A DNA stretch of 64,000 nt from Microcystis panniformis FACHB-1757 (GTDB lineage: Bacteria; Cyanobacteriota; Cyanobacteriia; Cyanobacteriales; Microcystaceae). The DNA lies in NCBI RefSeq assembly GCF_001264245.1, contig NZ_CP011339.1:1302001-1366000 (forward strand), in the 5' to 3' direction. Position 1 is the stretch's first letter; every line of letters begins with the position of its first letter. Shown here piece after piece: positions 34,760 to 43,607 of this stretch. The notes below the pieces were generated by a model. The model saw only the letters and a program-made list of their open reading frames with translations, was not told the DNA's origin and did no database searches. The position numbers were made by a program, and so were the translations under genes.

Positions 34760-35015
34760 AGTAGCTGGTTATAATTAAATTAAAAATGGATTTTAGGTTC
34801 GATCCCCCCTGCCCCCCTTGATAAGGGGGGTGCCGATAGGCGGGGGGATCCCCCCTGCCCCCCTTGATAAGGGGGGTGTCTGACAACTTTTAACGCCTAC
34901 CTACTTAAGTGGTTTCAATTAAATTGAAGATAGATTTTGTCTTTGATCCCCCCTTAATCCCCCCTGCCCCCCTTAATAAGGGGCAGATCTGAACAATTTT
35001 TAACCCCCACCCACT
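34760..35015. repeat. MITE family C, two copies in tandem
   Basis: Copy 2 spans 34760-34915 (156 bp, with an internally duplicated CCCCCTTGATAAGGGGGG hairpin) and copy 3 spans 34918-35015 (98 bp). TA dinucleotides flank and separate them (34758-34759, 34916-34917, 35016-35017). They fill the 330-bp gap between the creatininase-like gene and the next gene. One element probably inserted into the end TA of the other. Confidence 0.78.
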
Positions 35016-35050
35016 TAGAAAGAAAACTTAAATATCCAAGGAGAAAATTG

Positions 35051-35815
35051 ATGATTACCACCACTGACAATAACTCCAATCAACCTCTGGTTAGTTTGCG
35101 GGAAATACAAGAACTTGCCATCGCAATTACCGCCAAAAGCCTCAATCCCGCCATGTTAACGGTTGATTTCCTCAAATATTCGGGAATAGTTCCCCCCGAC
35201 TGGGAATTAAATGGCCAGCCGGTACTCAATCCTAATTACGCTCAAGTTAATTTTCAAAATGGTATCAGCATCGTCGCCCAACCCCGGAAAATTACCTTTG
35301 TGGAGATAATTAACTCTCCCGATAGCCTGAACCTGAAACTGCCGGAAATTGTCGGTTTATATCTAGATAAACTCCCTTTAGCCGAATATCAAGCCCTGGG
35401 TATCGCCCCGAAAAGTATTGTTCCTTTCCCTAGTAGTCCCGATGCCGCTAAAAAATATATCACCGAAACTCTTTTGGCCCCCGGTCCCTGGCTCAATTTC
35501 GGTACAGCACCCCTACAAGCTGGCATCAATCTATTTTATCAGTTAGAAACCTCTCAGCTATCCGTGGCGATTAACGAGGCAAAATTGCAATTACCCGATG
35601 GCAAAATTTTAGGGGCGCTATTATTTGCTGGTAACTTTAACTATAATCTGGCCGAGGGCAGCGATCGATTAAATCTGCTCAAACAATATCTGGGACAATG
35701 GCAAAAAGACCTAGAGATTTTCCGAGAATTAATCACTCAGCGTTTTCTGGAAAGACAAGTCCCAGTTTTCCCCTCCAATATCAATCTGCCCCTAGGACCC
35801 CAAGGTGGACTGTAA
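35051..35815 (+). CDS. conserved-looking protein of unknown function
   Basis: A 254-residue soluble protein, ATG at 35051 with AAGGAG 9 bases upstream (chosen over the adjacent TTG). I do not recognise it. It begins MITTTDNNSNQPLVSLREI, has a helix-rich N-terminus, a proline-rich middle (LAPGPWLNFG) and a C-terminal helix (LLKQYLGQWQKDLEIFREL). There is no signal peptide or membrane segment. It lies right after two MITEs and is convergent with glcD. Confidence 0.7.
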   Translation: MITTTDNNSNQPLVSLREIQELAIAITAKSLNPAMLTVDFLKYSGIVPPDWELNGQPVLNPNYAQVNFQNGISIVAQPRKITFVEIINSPDSLNLKLPEIVGLYLDKLPLAEYQALGIAPKSIVPFPSSPDAAKKYITETLLAPGPWLNFGTAPLQAGINLFYQLETSQLSVAINEAKLQLPDGKILGALLFAGNFNYNLAEGSDRLNLLKQYLGQWQKDLEIFRELITQRFLERQVPVFPSNINLPLGPQGGL

Positions 35816-35844
35816 TCAGTAGTCAGTCAATATTTACCGATAAC

Positions 35845-37311
35845 CTAAAACACATCCACCCCCGCAAACCCTTGTATTTTGGCATTAGCGGCTTCCCCAC
35901 AGCTGCGCGGGGTGGGGAATAATTTCCCCGGGTTAGCCAAACCCTTGGGATTAAAGCAATCCCGCACATAGCCCATAGTTTCTAAGTCAATCTCGTTAAA
36001 CATAGCAGGCATATAACAATTTTTATCGATGCCGATACCGTGTTCCCCCGATAAACTGCCGCCAACCCGCACACAAAGTTTGAGAATTTCACCGCCTAAT
36101 TCCTCCACTTCTTCCCAGGCCCCCTCCACCTTGTTATCGTAGAGAATCAACGGGTGTAAATTGCCATCCCCGGCGTGGAAAACATTGGCGATTTTATAAC
36201 CGTATTTTTCACTTAAAGCCTTAATTTCCTGAAGAACATAGACCAATTGAGTGCGGGGAATCACCCCATCTTGGACAAAATAATTAGGGCTAATTTTCCC
36301 CGCCGCCGCAAAAGCCGCTTTTCTGCCCTTCCAGAGTTTCAAGCGGGTTTCGGCATCATTAGCCGTGGTGATATTTCTCGCCCCATTTTGACGGCAAATC
36401 TCGGCAACCCGATGCTTATTCCTGGTTACTTCTACCCCTAAACCATCCAATTCCACTAATAAAACTGACTCGGCATCCCGGGGATAACAGCCGGTAGCCA
36501 CCACGTCTTCCACGGCGTTGATACTGAGATTATCCATAATCTCCATCCCCGCCGGAATCATTCCCGATTTAATAATATCCGCCACCGCTTGGCCCGCTGC
36601 CTCGATACTGGTAAAATCGGCCAGTAAAACACAGATAGATTCCGGAGTTTTCAGAATTCTTAGGGTGATTTCCGTGGCGATGCCTAAAGTTCCCTCGGAA
36701 CCCACAAATAAACCGGTTAAATCGTAGCCCGGTTGTTCCGGTACCGCACCCCCCACATCGATAATTGAACCGTCGGGAAGGACGATTTTTAAGCCCATAA
36801 CGTGATTGGTAGTCACGCCGTATTTTAAACAGTGAACCCCGCCGGAATTTTCCGCCACATTACCACCGATCGAGCAGATAATTTGACTAGAGGGATCCGG
36901 TGCGTAATAAAATCCCGCCCCGCTTACTGCTTGCGTCACCCAATTATTAATCACCCCGGGCTGTACCACCACCCTTTGATTATCTAAATCAACCCTGAGA
37001 ATCTGATTCATCCGCGCCGTGACGATGAGAATCCCCTCTTCTAAGGGTAACGCCCCTCCCGATAAGCCCGTTCCTGCACCCCTCGCTACCCAGGCAATCT
37101 CGTTATCGTGACAGAGTTTCACCACCGCCGCAATTTCTGCGGTGCTGCGAGGCAGCACCACAAGAGCGGGTCTTTGTCTGTATCCTGTGATACCATCGCA
37201 CTCGTAGGTTAATAATTCATCTTTGCGACGGATGACTCCATCTTTGCCAAGGATCGCTTCTAGCTGTTTGATCAGATTGGGGGAGATTTTCGGGGGATTT
37301 TTGAGTAACAT
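35845..37311 (-). CDS. glcD: glycolate dehydrogenase subunit GlcD
   Basis: A 488-residue FAD-linked oxidase. The FAD-binding part (about 50-230) includes WVARGAGTGLSGGALP and LFVGSEGTLGIATEITLRI. The C-terminal FAD-oxidase domain has NVFHAGDGNLHPLI and LSGEHGIGIDKNCYM. In cyanobacteria it oxidises glycolate from photorespiration to glyoxylate. The companion GlcE/GlcF genes are not adjacent, as is usual there. D-lactate dehydrogenase activity is also known in this family. Confidence 0.9.
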   Translation of the reverse strand: MLLKNPPKISPNLIKQLEAILGKDGVIRRKDELLTYECDGITGYRQRPALVVLPRSTAEIAAVVKLCHDNEIAWVARGAGTGLSGGALPLEEGILIVTARMNQILRVDLDNQRVVVQPGVINNWVTQAVSGAGFYYAPDPSSQIICSIGGNVAENSGGVHCLKYGVTTNHVMGLKIVLPDGSIIDVGGAVPEQPGYDLTGLFVGSEGTLGIATEITLRILKTPESICVLLADFTSIEAAGQAVADIIKSGMIPAGMEIMDNLSINAVEDVVATGCYPRDAESVLLVELDGLGVEVTRNKHRVAEICRQNGARNITTANDAETRLKLWKGRKAAFAAAGKISPNYFVQDGVIPRTQLVYVLQEIKALSEKYGYKIANVFHAGDGNLHPLILYDNKVEGAWEEVEELGGEILKLCVRVGGSLSGEHGIGIDKNCYMPAMFNEIDLETMGYVRDCFNPKGLANPGKLFPTPRSCGEAANAKIQGFAGVDVF

Positions 37312-37459
37312 AGGTTTCAGGGCGGCGGAGTCGCAGTAAAATGGCTCTATAGGTTAAAATATCGCAAAAAAGCCAGAAATAAAGCTTTTAAAGCTGCTCT
37401 CTCCTATTTTAGCACTAGAACCCCTTCCTCTGTAGATAGAAACCTGCAAGGGTCTAGAT

Positions 37460-38023
37460 TCATAGAGAAAATTGCCGATAAATTTCCCAGTGCTTACCGT
37501 TATGAATTAGGAGGGTAATTTCATCGATCATCACCTCAAAAAATAGCTCTTGATTAGCATATTTTGACCAAGCTTTCCAGAAATTATCTTTAGTTAAATC
37601 TCGGAAGCCAACGGTTAAATGGGGCGAAAAAGCTCGGCTTTTTGAGACATTATCAATGATATTCAGGGAAGATTCTAGCTGCTGTAAAAGCCGTTTTTGC
37701 AGGGTTAATAATTCTGGCGTTTTCTGGACATTAATATAAATGACTCGCGGTTTAAAGGCGGCAAAATTCTGGAGAATTAGGGGAATAGGAGCGTGCAAGC
37801 GGGCAAATTCCTCTAAACATCTTTCTAAATCCGGTAATTGTCCTAAATTCCAGCGGAAAGGGGGTTGGAGAGTGACGTGGGGAGGCGATTTCAGGGCGGC
37901 GCAACTATTGTAAATTTCTGCAAACTCTAACTTGATTTTTGTGGCAATTTCCTGTACTTCTGGCGGCGGCAAAAGCGCGATAAAAAATAGAGATCCCTGG
38001 GGTTGATTCATGGAAGCAAGCAA
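37460..38023 (-). CDS. 2'-5' RNA ligase/cyclic phosphodiesterase family (2H) protein
   Basis: A 187-residue protein (or 183 from MNQPQGSLFF). It has the two HxT/S motifs of the 2H phosphoesterase superfamily: HVTLQPPF near residue 50 and HLTVGFRD near residue 137. Members act on 2',3'-cyclic phosphates or 2'-5' RNA bonds. The role in cyanobacteria is unknown. The N-terminal FIALLPPPEV is typical. Confidence 0.85.
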   Translation of the reverse strand: MLASMNQPQGSLFFIALLPPPEVQEIATKIKLEFAEIYNSCAALKSPPHVTLQPPFRWNLGQLPDLERCLEEFARLHAPIPLILQNFAAFKPRVIYINVQKTPELLTLQKRLLQQLESSLNIIDNVSKSRAFSPHLTVGFRDLTKDNFWKAWSKYANQELFFEVMIDEITLLIHNGKHWEIYRQFSL

Positions 38024-38144
38024 AGCTACAGAAATGAGGCTGTCACCTCGATTCTAGCAGTCTTCCACAACTCTAAGCTAATTGTATAAGCTAAGACGTA
38101 TTTAAACCGCTTATTCTTAGATTAGCCGAATCTCCCTCGTCCCC

Positions 38145-38200
38145 CTGCTAGTAGGGTTGATTCAAGGTAGGGTTGATTCATGAATCAACCCTACTAGGGT
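38145..38200. repeat. palindromic repeat GTAGGGTTGATTCA
   Basis: GTAGGGTTGATTCA occurs twice in direct order, and the second copy runs into its exact inverse (38168-38195), forming a perfect 28-bp palindrome. It lies in the 332-bp gap before the YciI-like gene; nothing else was seen there. It may be a short palindromic repeat or cruciform site. Confidence 0.7.
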
Positions 38201-38355
38201 TGGGGGGGTTGCATGAGTGCCTCTTGCCCCTTGCCTCGTCTCAACAAGCAATTTAAATTAGGAAGAGCTTAGCTCTGTTACATGGCAGCATCGACGGCCA
38301 AGATTAATCGGTATAATTATAGGGTTGTTAATCCGTCCTAGCCTACTGGAAATTT

Positions 38356-38622
38356 ATGCCCTGGTTTGTCAAGATAGAAAAAGGCATTGTTGATAAAACT
38401 ACCTTCGATCGCTATGTCAGCGCCCATAAGGACTATGTGCGTGATTTAATTAGCCAAGGACGAGCAGCAAAAACCGGTTATTGGGCAGAAAGGGGCGGCG
38501 GAATGTTATTATTTAAGGCCGATTCTCTTGAGGAGGCTCAAGCAATTATAGTTCGCGATCCTTTAATCGAGAATGGTTGTGTGGAATACGAACTCCATGA
38601 ATGGCGAATTGTCGTCGAGTAA
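38356..38622 (+). CDS. YciI-like protein
   Basis: An 88-residue protein of the YciI/ferredoxin-like alpha-beta fold. MPWFVKIEKG and HKDYVRDLISQGRAAKTGYW fit the family, which usually has a catalytic-like His-Asp pair; AHKDYV may supply it. The tail has LEEAQAIIVRDPLIENG. The function is unknown in cyanobacteria; it probably forms a dimer. It is monocistronic in this context and precedes the ribosomal cluster. Confidence 0.8.
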   Translation: MPWFVKIEKGIVDKTTFDRYVSAHKDYVRDLISQGRAAKTGYWAERGGGMLLFKADSLEEAQAIIVRDPLIENGCVEYELHEWRIVVE

Positions 38623-38968
38623 TCTAGCTTTTCAGGGAACAGTAATCAGTAATCAGTCATCAGTCATCAGTCATCAGTCATCAGTGAAAACACAGCAATG
38701 TTAAGCTGTTGATTATCTAAATATTACTCGTTAATACTGCCTGGGAGTGGGGAGATGGGGGTCGGGAGTCGGGAGACCACTTCGTGCGCGTTGCGGGGGG
38801 AGTGGGGAGATGGGGAGCTTTTTTGCTGTGGACTGAAAACTCACATCTGATTACTGATTACTGATCACTGATAACTGATAAGCTATACTGGGGGAATTGT
38901 GCTGAAAGCACGGTTGCTGCTGCCGATCATTAAATTAAATTGTCTCTAGTGAAATTGAGGAATTAACT
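38623..38968. other. 346-bp region upstream of infA
   Basis: It holds CAGTCAT/CAGTAAT heptamers (38640-38690), G-rich GGGGAGATGGGG units (38745-38815), and more GATTACT/GATAACT heptamers (38845-38882). The final 80 bp before infA are single-copy, with TATACT at 38883-38888 as a possible -10 element. In other bacteria secY/adk/map precede infA, so a rearrangement seems to have cut the cluster here. Confidence 0.6.
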
Positions 38969-39199
38969 TTGTCTAAACAAGATCTCATCGAAATGGAAGG
39001 AACCGTCACCGAATCTTTGCCCAACGCCATGTTTAGGGTGGATTTAGATAACGGTTTCAACGTCTTAGCCCATATATCTGGCAAAATCCGACGTAATTAT
39101 ATCAAAATCCTCCCCGGCGATCGAGTCAAAGTGGAACTGACCCCCTACGACCTAACCAAAGGCAGAATCACCTATCGCCTGAAAAATCAAAAAAAATAG
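38969..39199 (+). CDS. infA: translation initiation factor IF-1
   Basis: A 76-residue S1-type OB-fold protein, matching bacterial IF-1 (KQDLIEMEGTVTESLPNAMF, HISGKIRRNYIKILPGDRV). It binds the A site of the 30S subunit during initiation. It starts with TTG at 38969; GAGG 13 bases upstream is the only Shine-Dalgarno candidate. First gene of the ribosomal cluster. Confidence 0.96.
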   Translation: MSKQDLIEMEGTVTESLPNAMFRVDLDNGFNVLAHISGKIRRNYIKILPGDRVKVELTPYDLTKGRITYRLKNQKK

Positions 39200-39326
39200 C
39201 GATAAATAGGGGCAGAGAAGCCAAAAAGTCTAATAAGCGGCCAAATTTATTTTAAAAAAATAGGTGACACGGGTAAAACAAATCTGATATAATAATAAGC
39301 TTGCAGTGTTGCCAGAATACTTAGGC

Positions 39327-39440
39327 ATGAAAGTTAGAGCGTCTGTCAAAAAAATGTGCGAAAAGTGCCGCGTCATCCGTCGGCGCGGTCGAGTCATGGT
39401 AATTTGTTCTAACCCCAAACACAAGCAGAGACAAGGTTAA
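39327..39440 (+). CDS. rpmJ: ribosomal protein L36
   Basis: A 37-residue protein, MKVRASVKKMCEKCRVIRRR and so on, with the zinc ribbon C-x2-C-x12-C-x4-H typical of the C+ form of L36. It begins at ATG 39327, 127 bp after infA. The gene order infA-rpmJ-rpsM is conserved in bacteria. Confidence 0.97.
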   Translation: MKVRASVKKMCEKCRVIRRRGRVMVICSNPKHKQRQG

Positions 39441-39533
39441 CCCACCAAAGTCACTGTCTTGGGGCAGAGAATCGTTACCGTTAATTGTAGTCGTTTTTGG
39501 AAAAAAAATCGTTCATAGGGAGAAAAAAAAAGC

Positions 39534-39917
39534 GTGGCAAGGATAGCTGGTGTAGACCTACCTCGCGATAAGCGTGTGGAAATCGCCCTGACCTACCTCT
39601 ACGGAGTGGGTCTATCGCGTTCCCAAGAAGTCTTATCTGCGACGGGTGTTAACCCTGACACTCGGGTCAAGGATCTCAGCGATGAAGACGTGGCGGCGCT
39701 ACGGACTTATATCGAAACAAATTATCAAATCGAGGGGGATTTGAGACGCTGGGAGGCGATGAACATCAAACGCCTCGCCGATATCGGCACCTATCGGGGT
39801 CGTCGGCATCGGCTAGGATTACCCGTGCGCGGGCAACGGACGCGAACCAATGCGCGGACCCGTCGCGGTCGTCGGGTGACAGTGGCAGGGAAGAAAAAAG
39901 CCCCCTCCAAGAAATAA
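39534..39917 (+). CDS. rpsM: ribosomal protein S13
   Basis: A 127-residue 30S head protein contacting tRNA and 23S rRNA. It starts with GTG at 39534 (ARIAGVDLPRDKRVEIALTY), preceded by AGGGAG. The helix-hairpin region and the basic C-terminal tail (RGQRTRTNARTRRGRR) are complete. It leads into rpsK with a 39-bp gap. Confidence 0.98.
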   Translation: MARIAGVDLPRDKRVEIALTYLYGVGLSRSQEVLSATGVNPDTRVKDLSDEDVAALRTYIETNYQIEGDLRRWEAMNIKRLADIGTYRGRRHRLGLPVRGQRTRTNARTRRGRRVTVAGKKKAPSKK

Positions 39918-39956
39918 TTTTTTATTCATTGCGATATCCCCCAATCAAGAAAAACT

Positions 39957-40349
39957 ATGGCGCGACCAACCAAAAAAACCGGACCGAAAAAACAGAAGAA
40001 AAATATTCCTACCGGAGTCGCTCACATTCAATCGACCTTCAACAATACCATTGTCACGATCGCCGATACCAAAGGCGATGTGATCTCTTGGGCATCGGCG
40101 GGATCGAGTGGTTTTAAAGGAGCCAAAAAAGGAACCCCCTTCGCCGCCCAAACCGCCGCCGATAACGCCGCCCGCCGAGCGATCGAACAGGGAATGCGTC
40201 AACTAGAAGTGATGGTTAGTGGCCCCGGGGCAGGACGGGAAACCGCAATCCGGGCCCTGCAAGGAGCAGGATTAGAAATCACCCTGATCCGGGACGTGAC
40301 TCCCATCCCCCACAATGGTTGTCGTCCTCCCAAACGCCGGAGAGTGTAA
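39957..40349 (+). CDS. rpsK: ribosomal protein S11
   Basis: A 130-residue platform protein. HIQSTFNNTIVTIADTKGDV and the C-terminal DVTPIPHNGCRPPKRRRV are diagnostic. It starts at ATG 39957. The usual tight linkage to rpoA is broken by a 193-bp spacer. Confidence 0.98.
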   Translation: MARPTKKTGPKKQKKNIPTGVAHIQSTFNNTIVTIADTKGDVISWASAGSSGFKGAKKGTPFAAQTAADNAARRAIEQGMRQLEVMVSGPGAGRETAIRALQGAGLEITLIRDVTPIPHNGCRPPKRRRV

Positions 40350-40542
40350 ACAGTGAACAGCTTTTTCAGGTGACAGGGATCTTGAGGCCGACAGCCGTTA
40401 GCTTTGAGCGCATCAGCAGCAGAATCCGGTCGTCAAAGACCATCTGCTCAAAAAGCTGAACGCCAAACGCTAAACGCTGAAAGCCAAAGAAAACTGATAA
40501 CTGATAACTGATAACTGAAAACTGAACAAGGGAGGTCAATCG
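40350..40542. other. rpsK-rpoA spacer with repeats
   Basis: The spacer carries an inverted pair (CAGCTTTTTCA near 40361, TCAAAAAGCTGAA near 40447) and heptamers CTGATAA (about 40495-40520), then the rpoA ribosome binding site AGGGAGG (40529-40535). A reverse 63-codon frame is only an artefact. S13-S11-alpha spacers are usually much shorter. Confidence 0.6.
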
Positions 40543-41484
40543 GTGGCGCAATTTCAAATCGAGTGTGTAGAAGCAAAAACTTACAAGAATCAGAGTCAGT
40601 ACAGTAAATTCGTACTAGAACCTCTGGAAAGAGGCCAGGGTACGACCGTAGGTAATGCCCTGAGACGGATTCTCATTTCCAATCTGGAAGGAGCGGCCGT
40701 GACGGCCCTGCGGATTGCGGGAGTCAATCACGAATTTGCCACCGTCGAGGGGGTACGCGAGGACGTGATGGAACTCATGCTCAACATGAAAGAAATCATC
40801 CTCAAAAGCTACACCAATCAAACCCAGATCGGGCGTTTAGTGGCAACTGGACCGGCGACAGTAGTGGCGGCACAATTCGATTTACCCTCAGAAATCGAGA
40901 TAGTTGATCGCAATCAGTACGTCGCCACCCTAGCCGAAGGGGCCAAGCTAGAGATGGAATTTCGCGTGGAAAAAGGCAAAGGCTACCGGGCGATCGATCG
41001 CAGTAAAGAGGAGGCCACTTCGCTAGACTTTCTGCAAATCGACTCGATTTTTATGCCCGTAACCAAAGTCAACTACAGCGTCGAAGATATCCGTTCCGAA
41101 AGCGGTCAAGCTAGAGATCGTCTGCTCTTAGAAATTTGGACAAACGGGAGCATTAACCCCAAAGAAGCCCTTTCCCAAGCGGCCGATATGCTGGTTAATC
41201 TCTTTAACCCGCTCAAGGATCTCAACGCCCTCGAATCCTCAGGTAACTTTGACGACCAAGAGATCAACCAAGAAAACCAAATTCCGATCGAGGAACTACA
41301 ATTATCTGTGCGCGCCTACAATTGCCTGAAGCGAGCGCAGATCAACACCGTAGCCGACCTCCTCGATTACAGCCAAGAAGATCTCTTAGAAATCAAAAAC
41401 TTTGGGCAGAAATCGGCGGAAGAAGTCATTGAAGCCCTACAAAAACGGTTAGGCATCACCCTACCCCAAGAAAAAAGCAAGTAA
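40543..41484 (+). CDS. rpoA: RNA polymerase alpha subunit
   Basis: A 313-residue subunit. The N-terminal assembly domain (about 1-235) has KFVLEPLERGQGTTVGNALR and RRILISNLEGAA. The C-terminal domain (about 245-313) has LELSVRAYNCLKRA-like and LLEIKNFGQKSAEEV segments, which bind UP elements and activators. It starts with GTG at 40543 after AGGGAGG, which fixes the start. Length is normal for cyanobacteria. Confidence 0.98.
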   Translation: MAQFQIECVEAKTYKNQSQYSKFVLEPLERGQGTTVGNALRRILISNLEGAAVTALRIAGVNHEFATVEGVREDVMELMLNMKEIILKSYTNQTQIGRLVATGPATVVAAQFDLPSEIEIVDRNQYVATLAEGAKLEMEFRVEKGKGYRAIDRSKEEATSLDFLQIDSIFMPVTKVNYSVEDIRSESGQARDRLLLEIWTNGSINPKEALSQAADMLVNLFNPLKDLNALESSGNFDDQEINQENQIPIEELQLSVRAYNCLKRAQINTVADLLDYSQEDLLEIKNFGQKSAEEVIEALQKRLGITLPQEKSK

Positions 41485-41505
41485 ACCCAATTCCAGGAAA
41501 ATACT

Positions 41506-41856
41506 ATGAGACATCGGTGTAAAGTGCCTCAATTGGGTCTGCCGGCTGACCAAAGAAAGGCACTGCTGCGCAGCTTGGCCACCCAGCTAATTCGCCACGG
41601 TCAGATCACCACCACCCTAGCGAAAGCAAAAGCGGTGCGAGCAGAGGTAGACCACATTATCACCCTAGCTAAAGACGGTTCCCTGAGCGCCCGTCGCCAA
41701 GCCATGGGCTACATCTACGACAAACAACTGGTTCACGCCCTCTTTGAAGGCGCCCAAGCCCGTTATGGCAACCGTAACGGCGGTTATACCAGGGTAGTGC
41801 GTACCCTGCGCCGTCGCGGGGATAATGCCCCTATGGCGATTATCGAACTGATGTAA
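41506..41856 (+). CDS. rplQ: ribosomal protein L17
   Basis: A 116-residue large-subunit protein near the peptide exit tunnel. MRHRCKVPQLGLPADQRKAL and TTLAKAKAVR are typical, and it lacks long extensions. It follows rpoA by 21 bp. truA starts 2 bp after its stop, suggesting coupled translation. Confidence 0.98.
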   Translation: MRHRCKVPQLGLPADQRKALLRSLATQLIRHGQITTTLAKAKAVRAEVDHIITLAKDGSLSARRQAMGYIYDKQLVHALFEGAQARYGNRNGGYTRVVRTLRRRGDNAPMAIIELM

Positions 41857-41858
41857 CG

Positions 41859-42674
41859 ATGACAGCTTGCCCCCAGTCGCGGATCGCCCTAGTTATCCAG
41901 TATGTGGGAACTAATTTCCACGGCTGGCAACGGCAACCCCATCACAGGAGTGTGCAGGAAGAAATCGAGAAGGCTCTGGCCGATATTCTCGGTCATGCGG
42001 TCACTCTGCACGGGGCCGGACGTACCGATAGCGGTGTTCACGCCGCCGCCCAGGTTGCCCATTTCCAGCAGCAGAGTCCGATCCCACCTGCCCATTGGGC
42101 CAAGGTTCTCAATGCTCGGCTAGATGACGATATCGTCATTCGGGCCTCGGCCCGGGTTCCCGATCGCTGGCACGCCCGTTTCTCAGCCCTCTGGCGACGT
42201 TATCGTTACACCCTCTATACGGACCCCATCCCCAATCTCTTTGTTAGCCCCTTTAGTTGGCACTACTACCATCGTCCCCTCGATGCCGATTTGATGGCCA
42301 GGGCCCTGGCTCCCTTATTGGGTAAGCACCATCTAGCCGCCTTTCACCGTGCCAACTCTAGTCGTGACCATTCTTGGGTAGAAGTACAGGGGGTGGAGTG
42401 CTACCGTCAAGGGCCGTTTGTACAGATGGAAATCCAAGCCAATGGCTTTTTATACGGGATGGTGCGCCTATTGGTGGGAATGTTGGTGGAGGTGGGAACT
42501 GGTGAGCGATCGCTAGAAAACTTTACCGACATCTGGGTCAATCAGCGCCGAGAATTGGTCAAATACGCCGCACCAGCTAAAGGACTATGTTTACTGCGGG
42601 TGGGTTACGCCGATTTTCCCTTTGCCGATAGCGTCTGGTTCGAGACTCAGCCTCTTTATTATTTCCGAGCATAG
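41859..42674 (+). CDS. truA: tRNA pseudouridine(38-40) synthase
   Basis: A 271-residue enzyme that makes pseudouridine in the anticodon arm. The catalytic Asp is in GAGRTDSGVHA, and FHGWQRQ and MVRLLVGMLVEVGTG are further family motifs. Placement between rplQ and rplM is conserved in many bacteria. The start at ATG 41859 is 2 bp after the rplQ stop. Confidence 0.97.
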   Translation: MTACPQSRIALVIQYVGTNFHGWQRQPHHRSVQEEIEKALADILGHAVTLHGAGRTDSGVHAAAQVAHFQQQSPIPPAHWAKVLNARLDDDIVIRASARVPDRWHARFSALWRRYRYTLYTDPIPNLFVSPFSWHYYHRPLDADLMARALAPLLGKHHLAAFHRANSSRDHSWVEVQGVECYRQGPFVQMEIQANGFLYGMVRLLVGMLVEVGTGERSLENFTDIWVNQRRELVKYAAPAKGLCLLRVGYADFPFADSVWFETQPLYYFRA

Positions 42675-42714
42675 AGATTAAAAGTTTATTTTTGTAAACC
42701 AAGGCAAACTGACC

Positions 42715-43170
42715 ATGAACAAAACACCTCTACCAAATTTAGAGACTCTAGAGCAGAAATGGTACGTCATTGATGCGGCCGATCAGCGTCTAGGTCGTCT
42801 GGCCACCGAGATCGCAATGATTCTACGGGGCAAAAATAAAGCCACCTTCACCCCCCATCTGGATACGGGGGATTTTGTCATTGTTATTAACGCTGAAAAA
42901 GTGACGGTGACGGGCAAAAAACGCCAACAGAAAGTTTATCGCCGCGACTCCGGCAGACCGGGTGGTATGAAGGTAGAAAGCTTCGATAAACTGCAAAAAC
43001 GCATTCCCGAACGGATTATCGAACACGCTGTTAAGGGAATGCTCCCGAAAAATAGCTTAGGTCGGAAATTGTTCACGAAACTGAAAGTTTATGCCGGTGC
43101 GGAACATCCCCATCAGGCACAACAACCGGAAGTTTTAGCGATTAATACGATTCCCGCAGGAGGAAATTAA
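42715..43170 (+). CDS. rplM: ribosomal protein L13
   Basis: A 151-residue large-subunit protein with WYVIDAADQRLGRLATEIA and MLPKNSLGRKLFTKLKVY. The gene starts at ATG 42715 and is followed by rpsI after 4 bp, the standard bacterial pair. Confidence 0.98.
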   Translation: MNKTPLPNLETLEQKWYVIDAADQRLGRLATEIAMILRGKNKATFTPHLDTGDFVIVINAEKVTVTGKKRQQKVYRRDSGRPGGMKVESFDKLQKRIPERIIEHAVKGMLPKNSLGRKLFTKLKVYAGAEHPHQAQQPEVLAINTIPAGGN

Positions 43171-43174
43171 GTCA

Positions 43175-43588
43175 ATGCAAGCCACGGACAGTAAAAATAA
43201 GGTAGTTTATTGGGGAACGGGACGACGCAAATCGGCGGTCGCTTCCGTGCGTCTCGTGCCGGGGACGGGGGCAATTACCGTTAACGGTCGCGATGGGGAA
43301 ACCCATTTTAACCGTATTCCCACCTATATCCAGACGATTAAGGCTCCTCTGGAGACCTTGGGACTGGAAAACGAGTATGATATCATCGTTAAGGCCGAGG
43401 GCGGTGGTTTGACCGGCCAAGCGGACGCGGTGAAATTGGGTGTCGCTAGAGCTTTGTGTCAATTGGCCCCGGAAAATCGTCCTCCCCTCAAGAGTGAAGG
43501 TTATCTGACTCGGGATCCCCGGGCGAAGGAACGGAAAAAATACGGTCTTCACAAAGCGCGTAAAGCGCCTCAATACTCGAAACGTTAG
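43175..43588 (+). CDS. rpsI: ribosomal protein S9
   Basis: A 137-residue 30S protein, YWGTGRRKSAVASVRLVPG at the start and the conserved tail RKAPQYSKR that contacts P-site tRNA. It overlaps no gene and follows rplM by 4 bp. Confidence 0.98.
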   Translation: MQATDSKNKVVYWGTGRRKSAVASVRLVPGTGAITVNGRDGETHFNRIPTYIQTIKAPLETLGLENEYDIIVKAEGGGLTGQADAVKLGVARALCQLAPENRPPLKSEGYLTRDPRAKERKKYGLHKARKAPQYSKR

Positions 43589-43607
43589 GTTAATAGAGAG
43601 GTTTATT

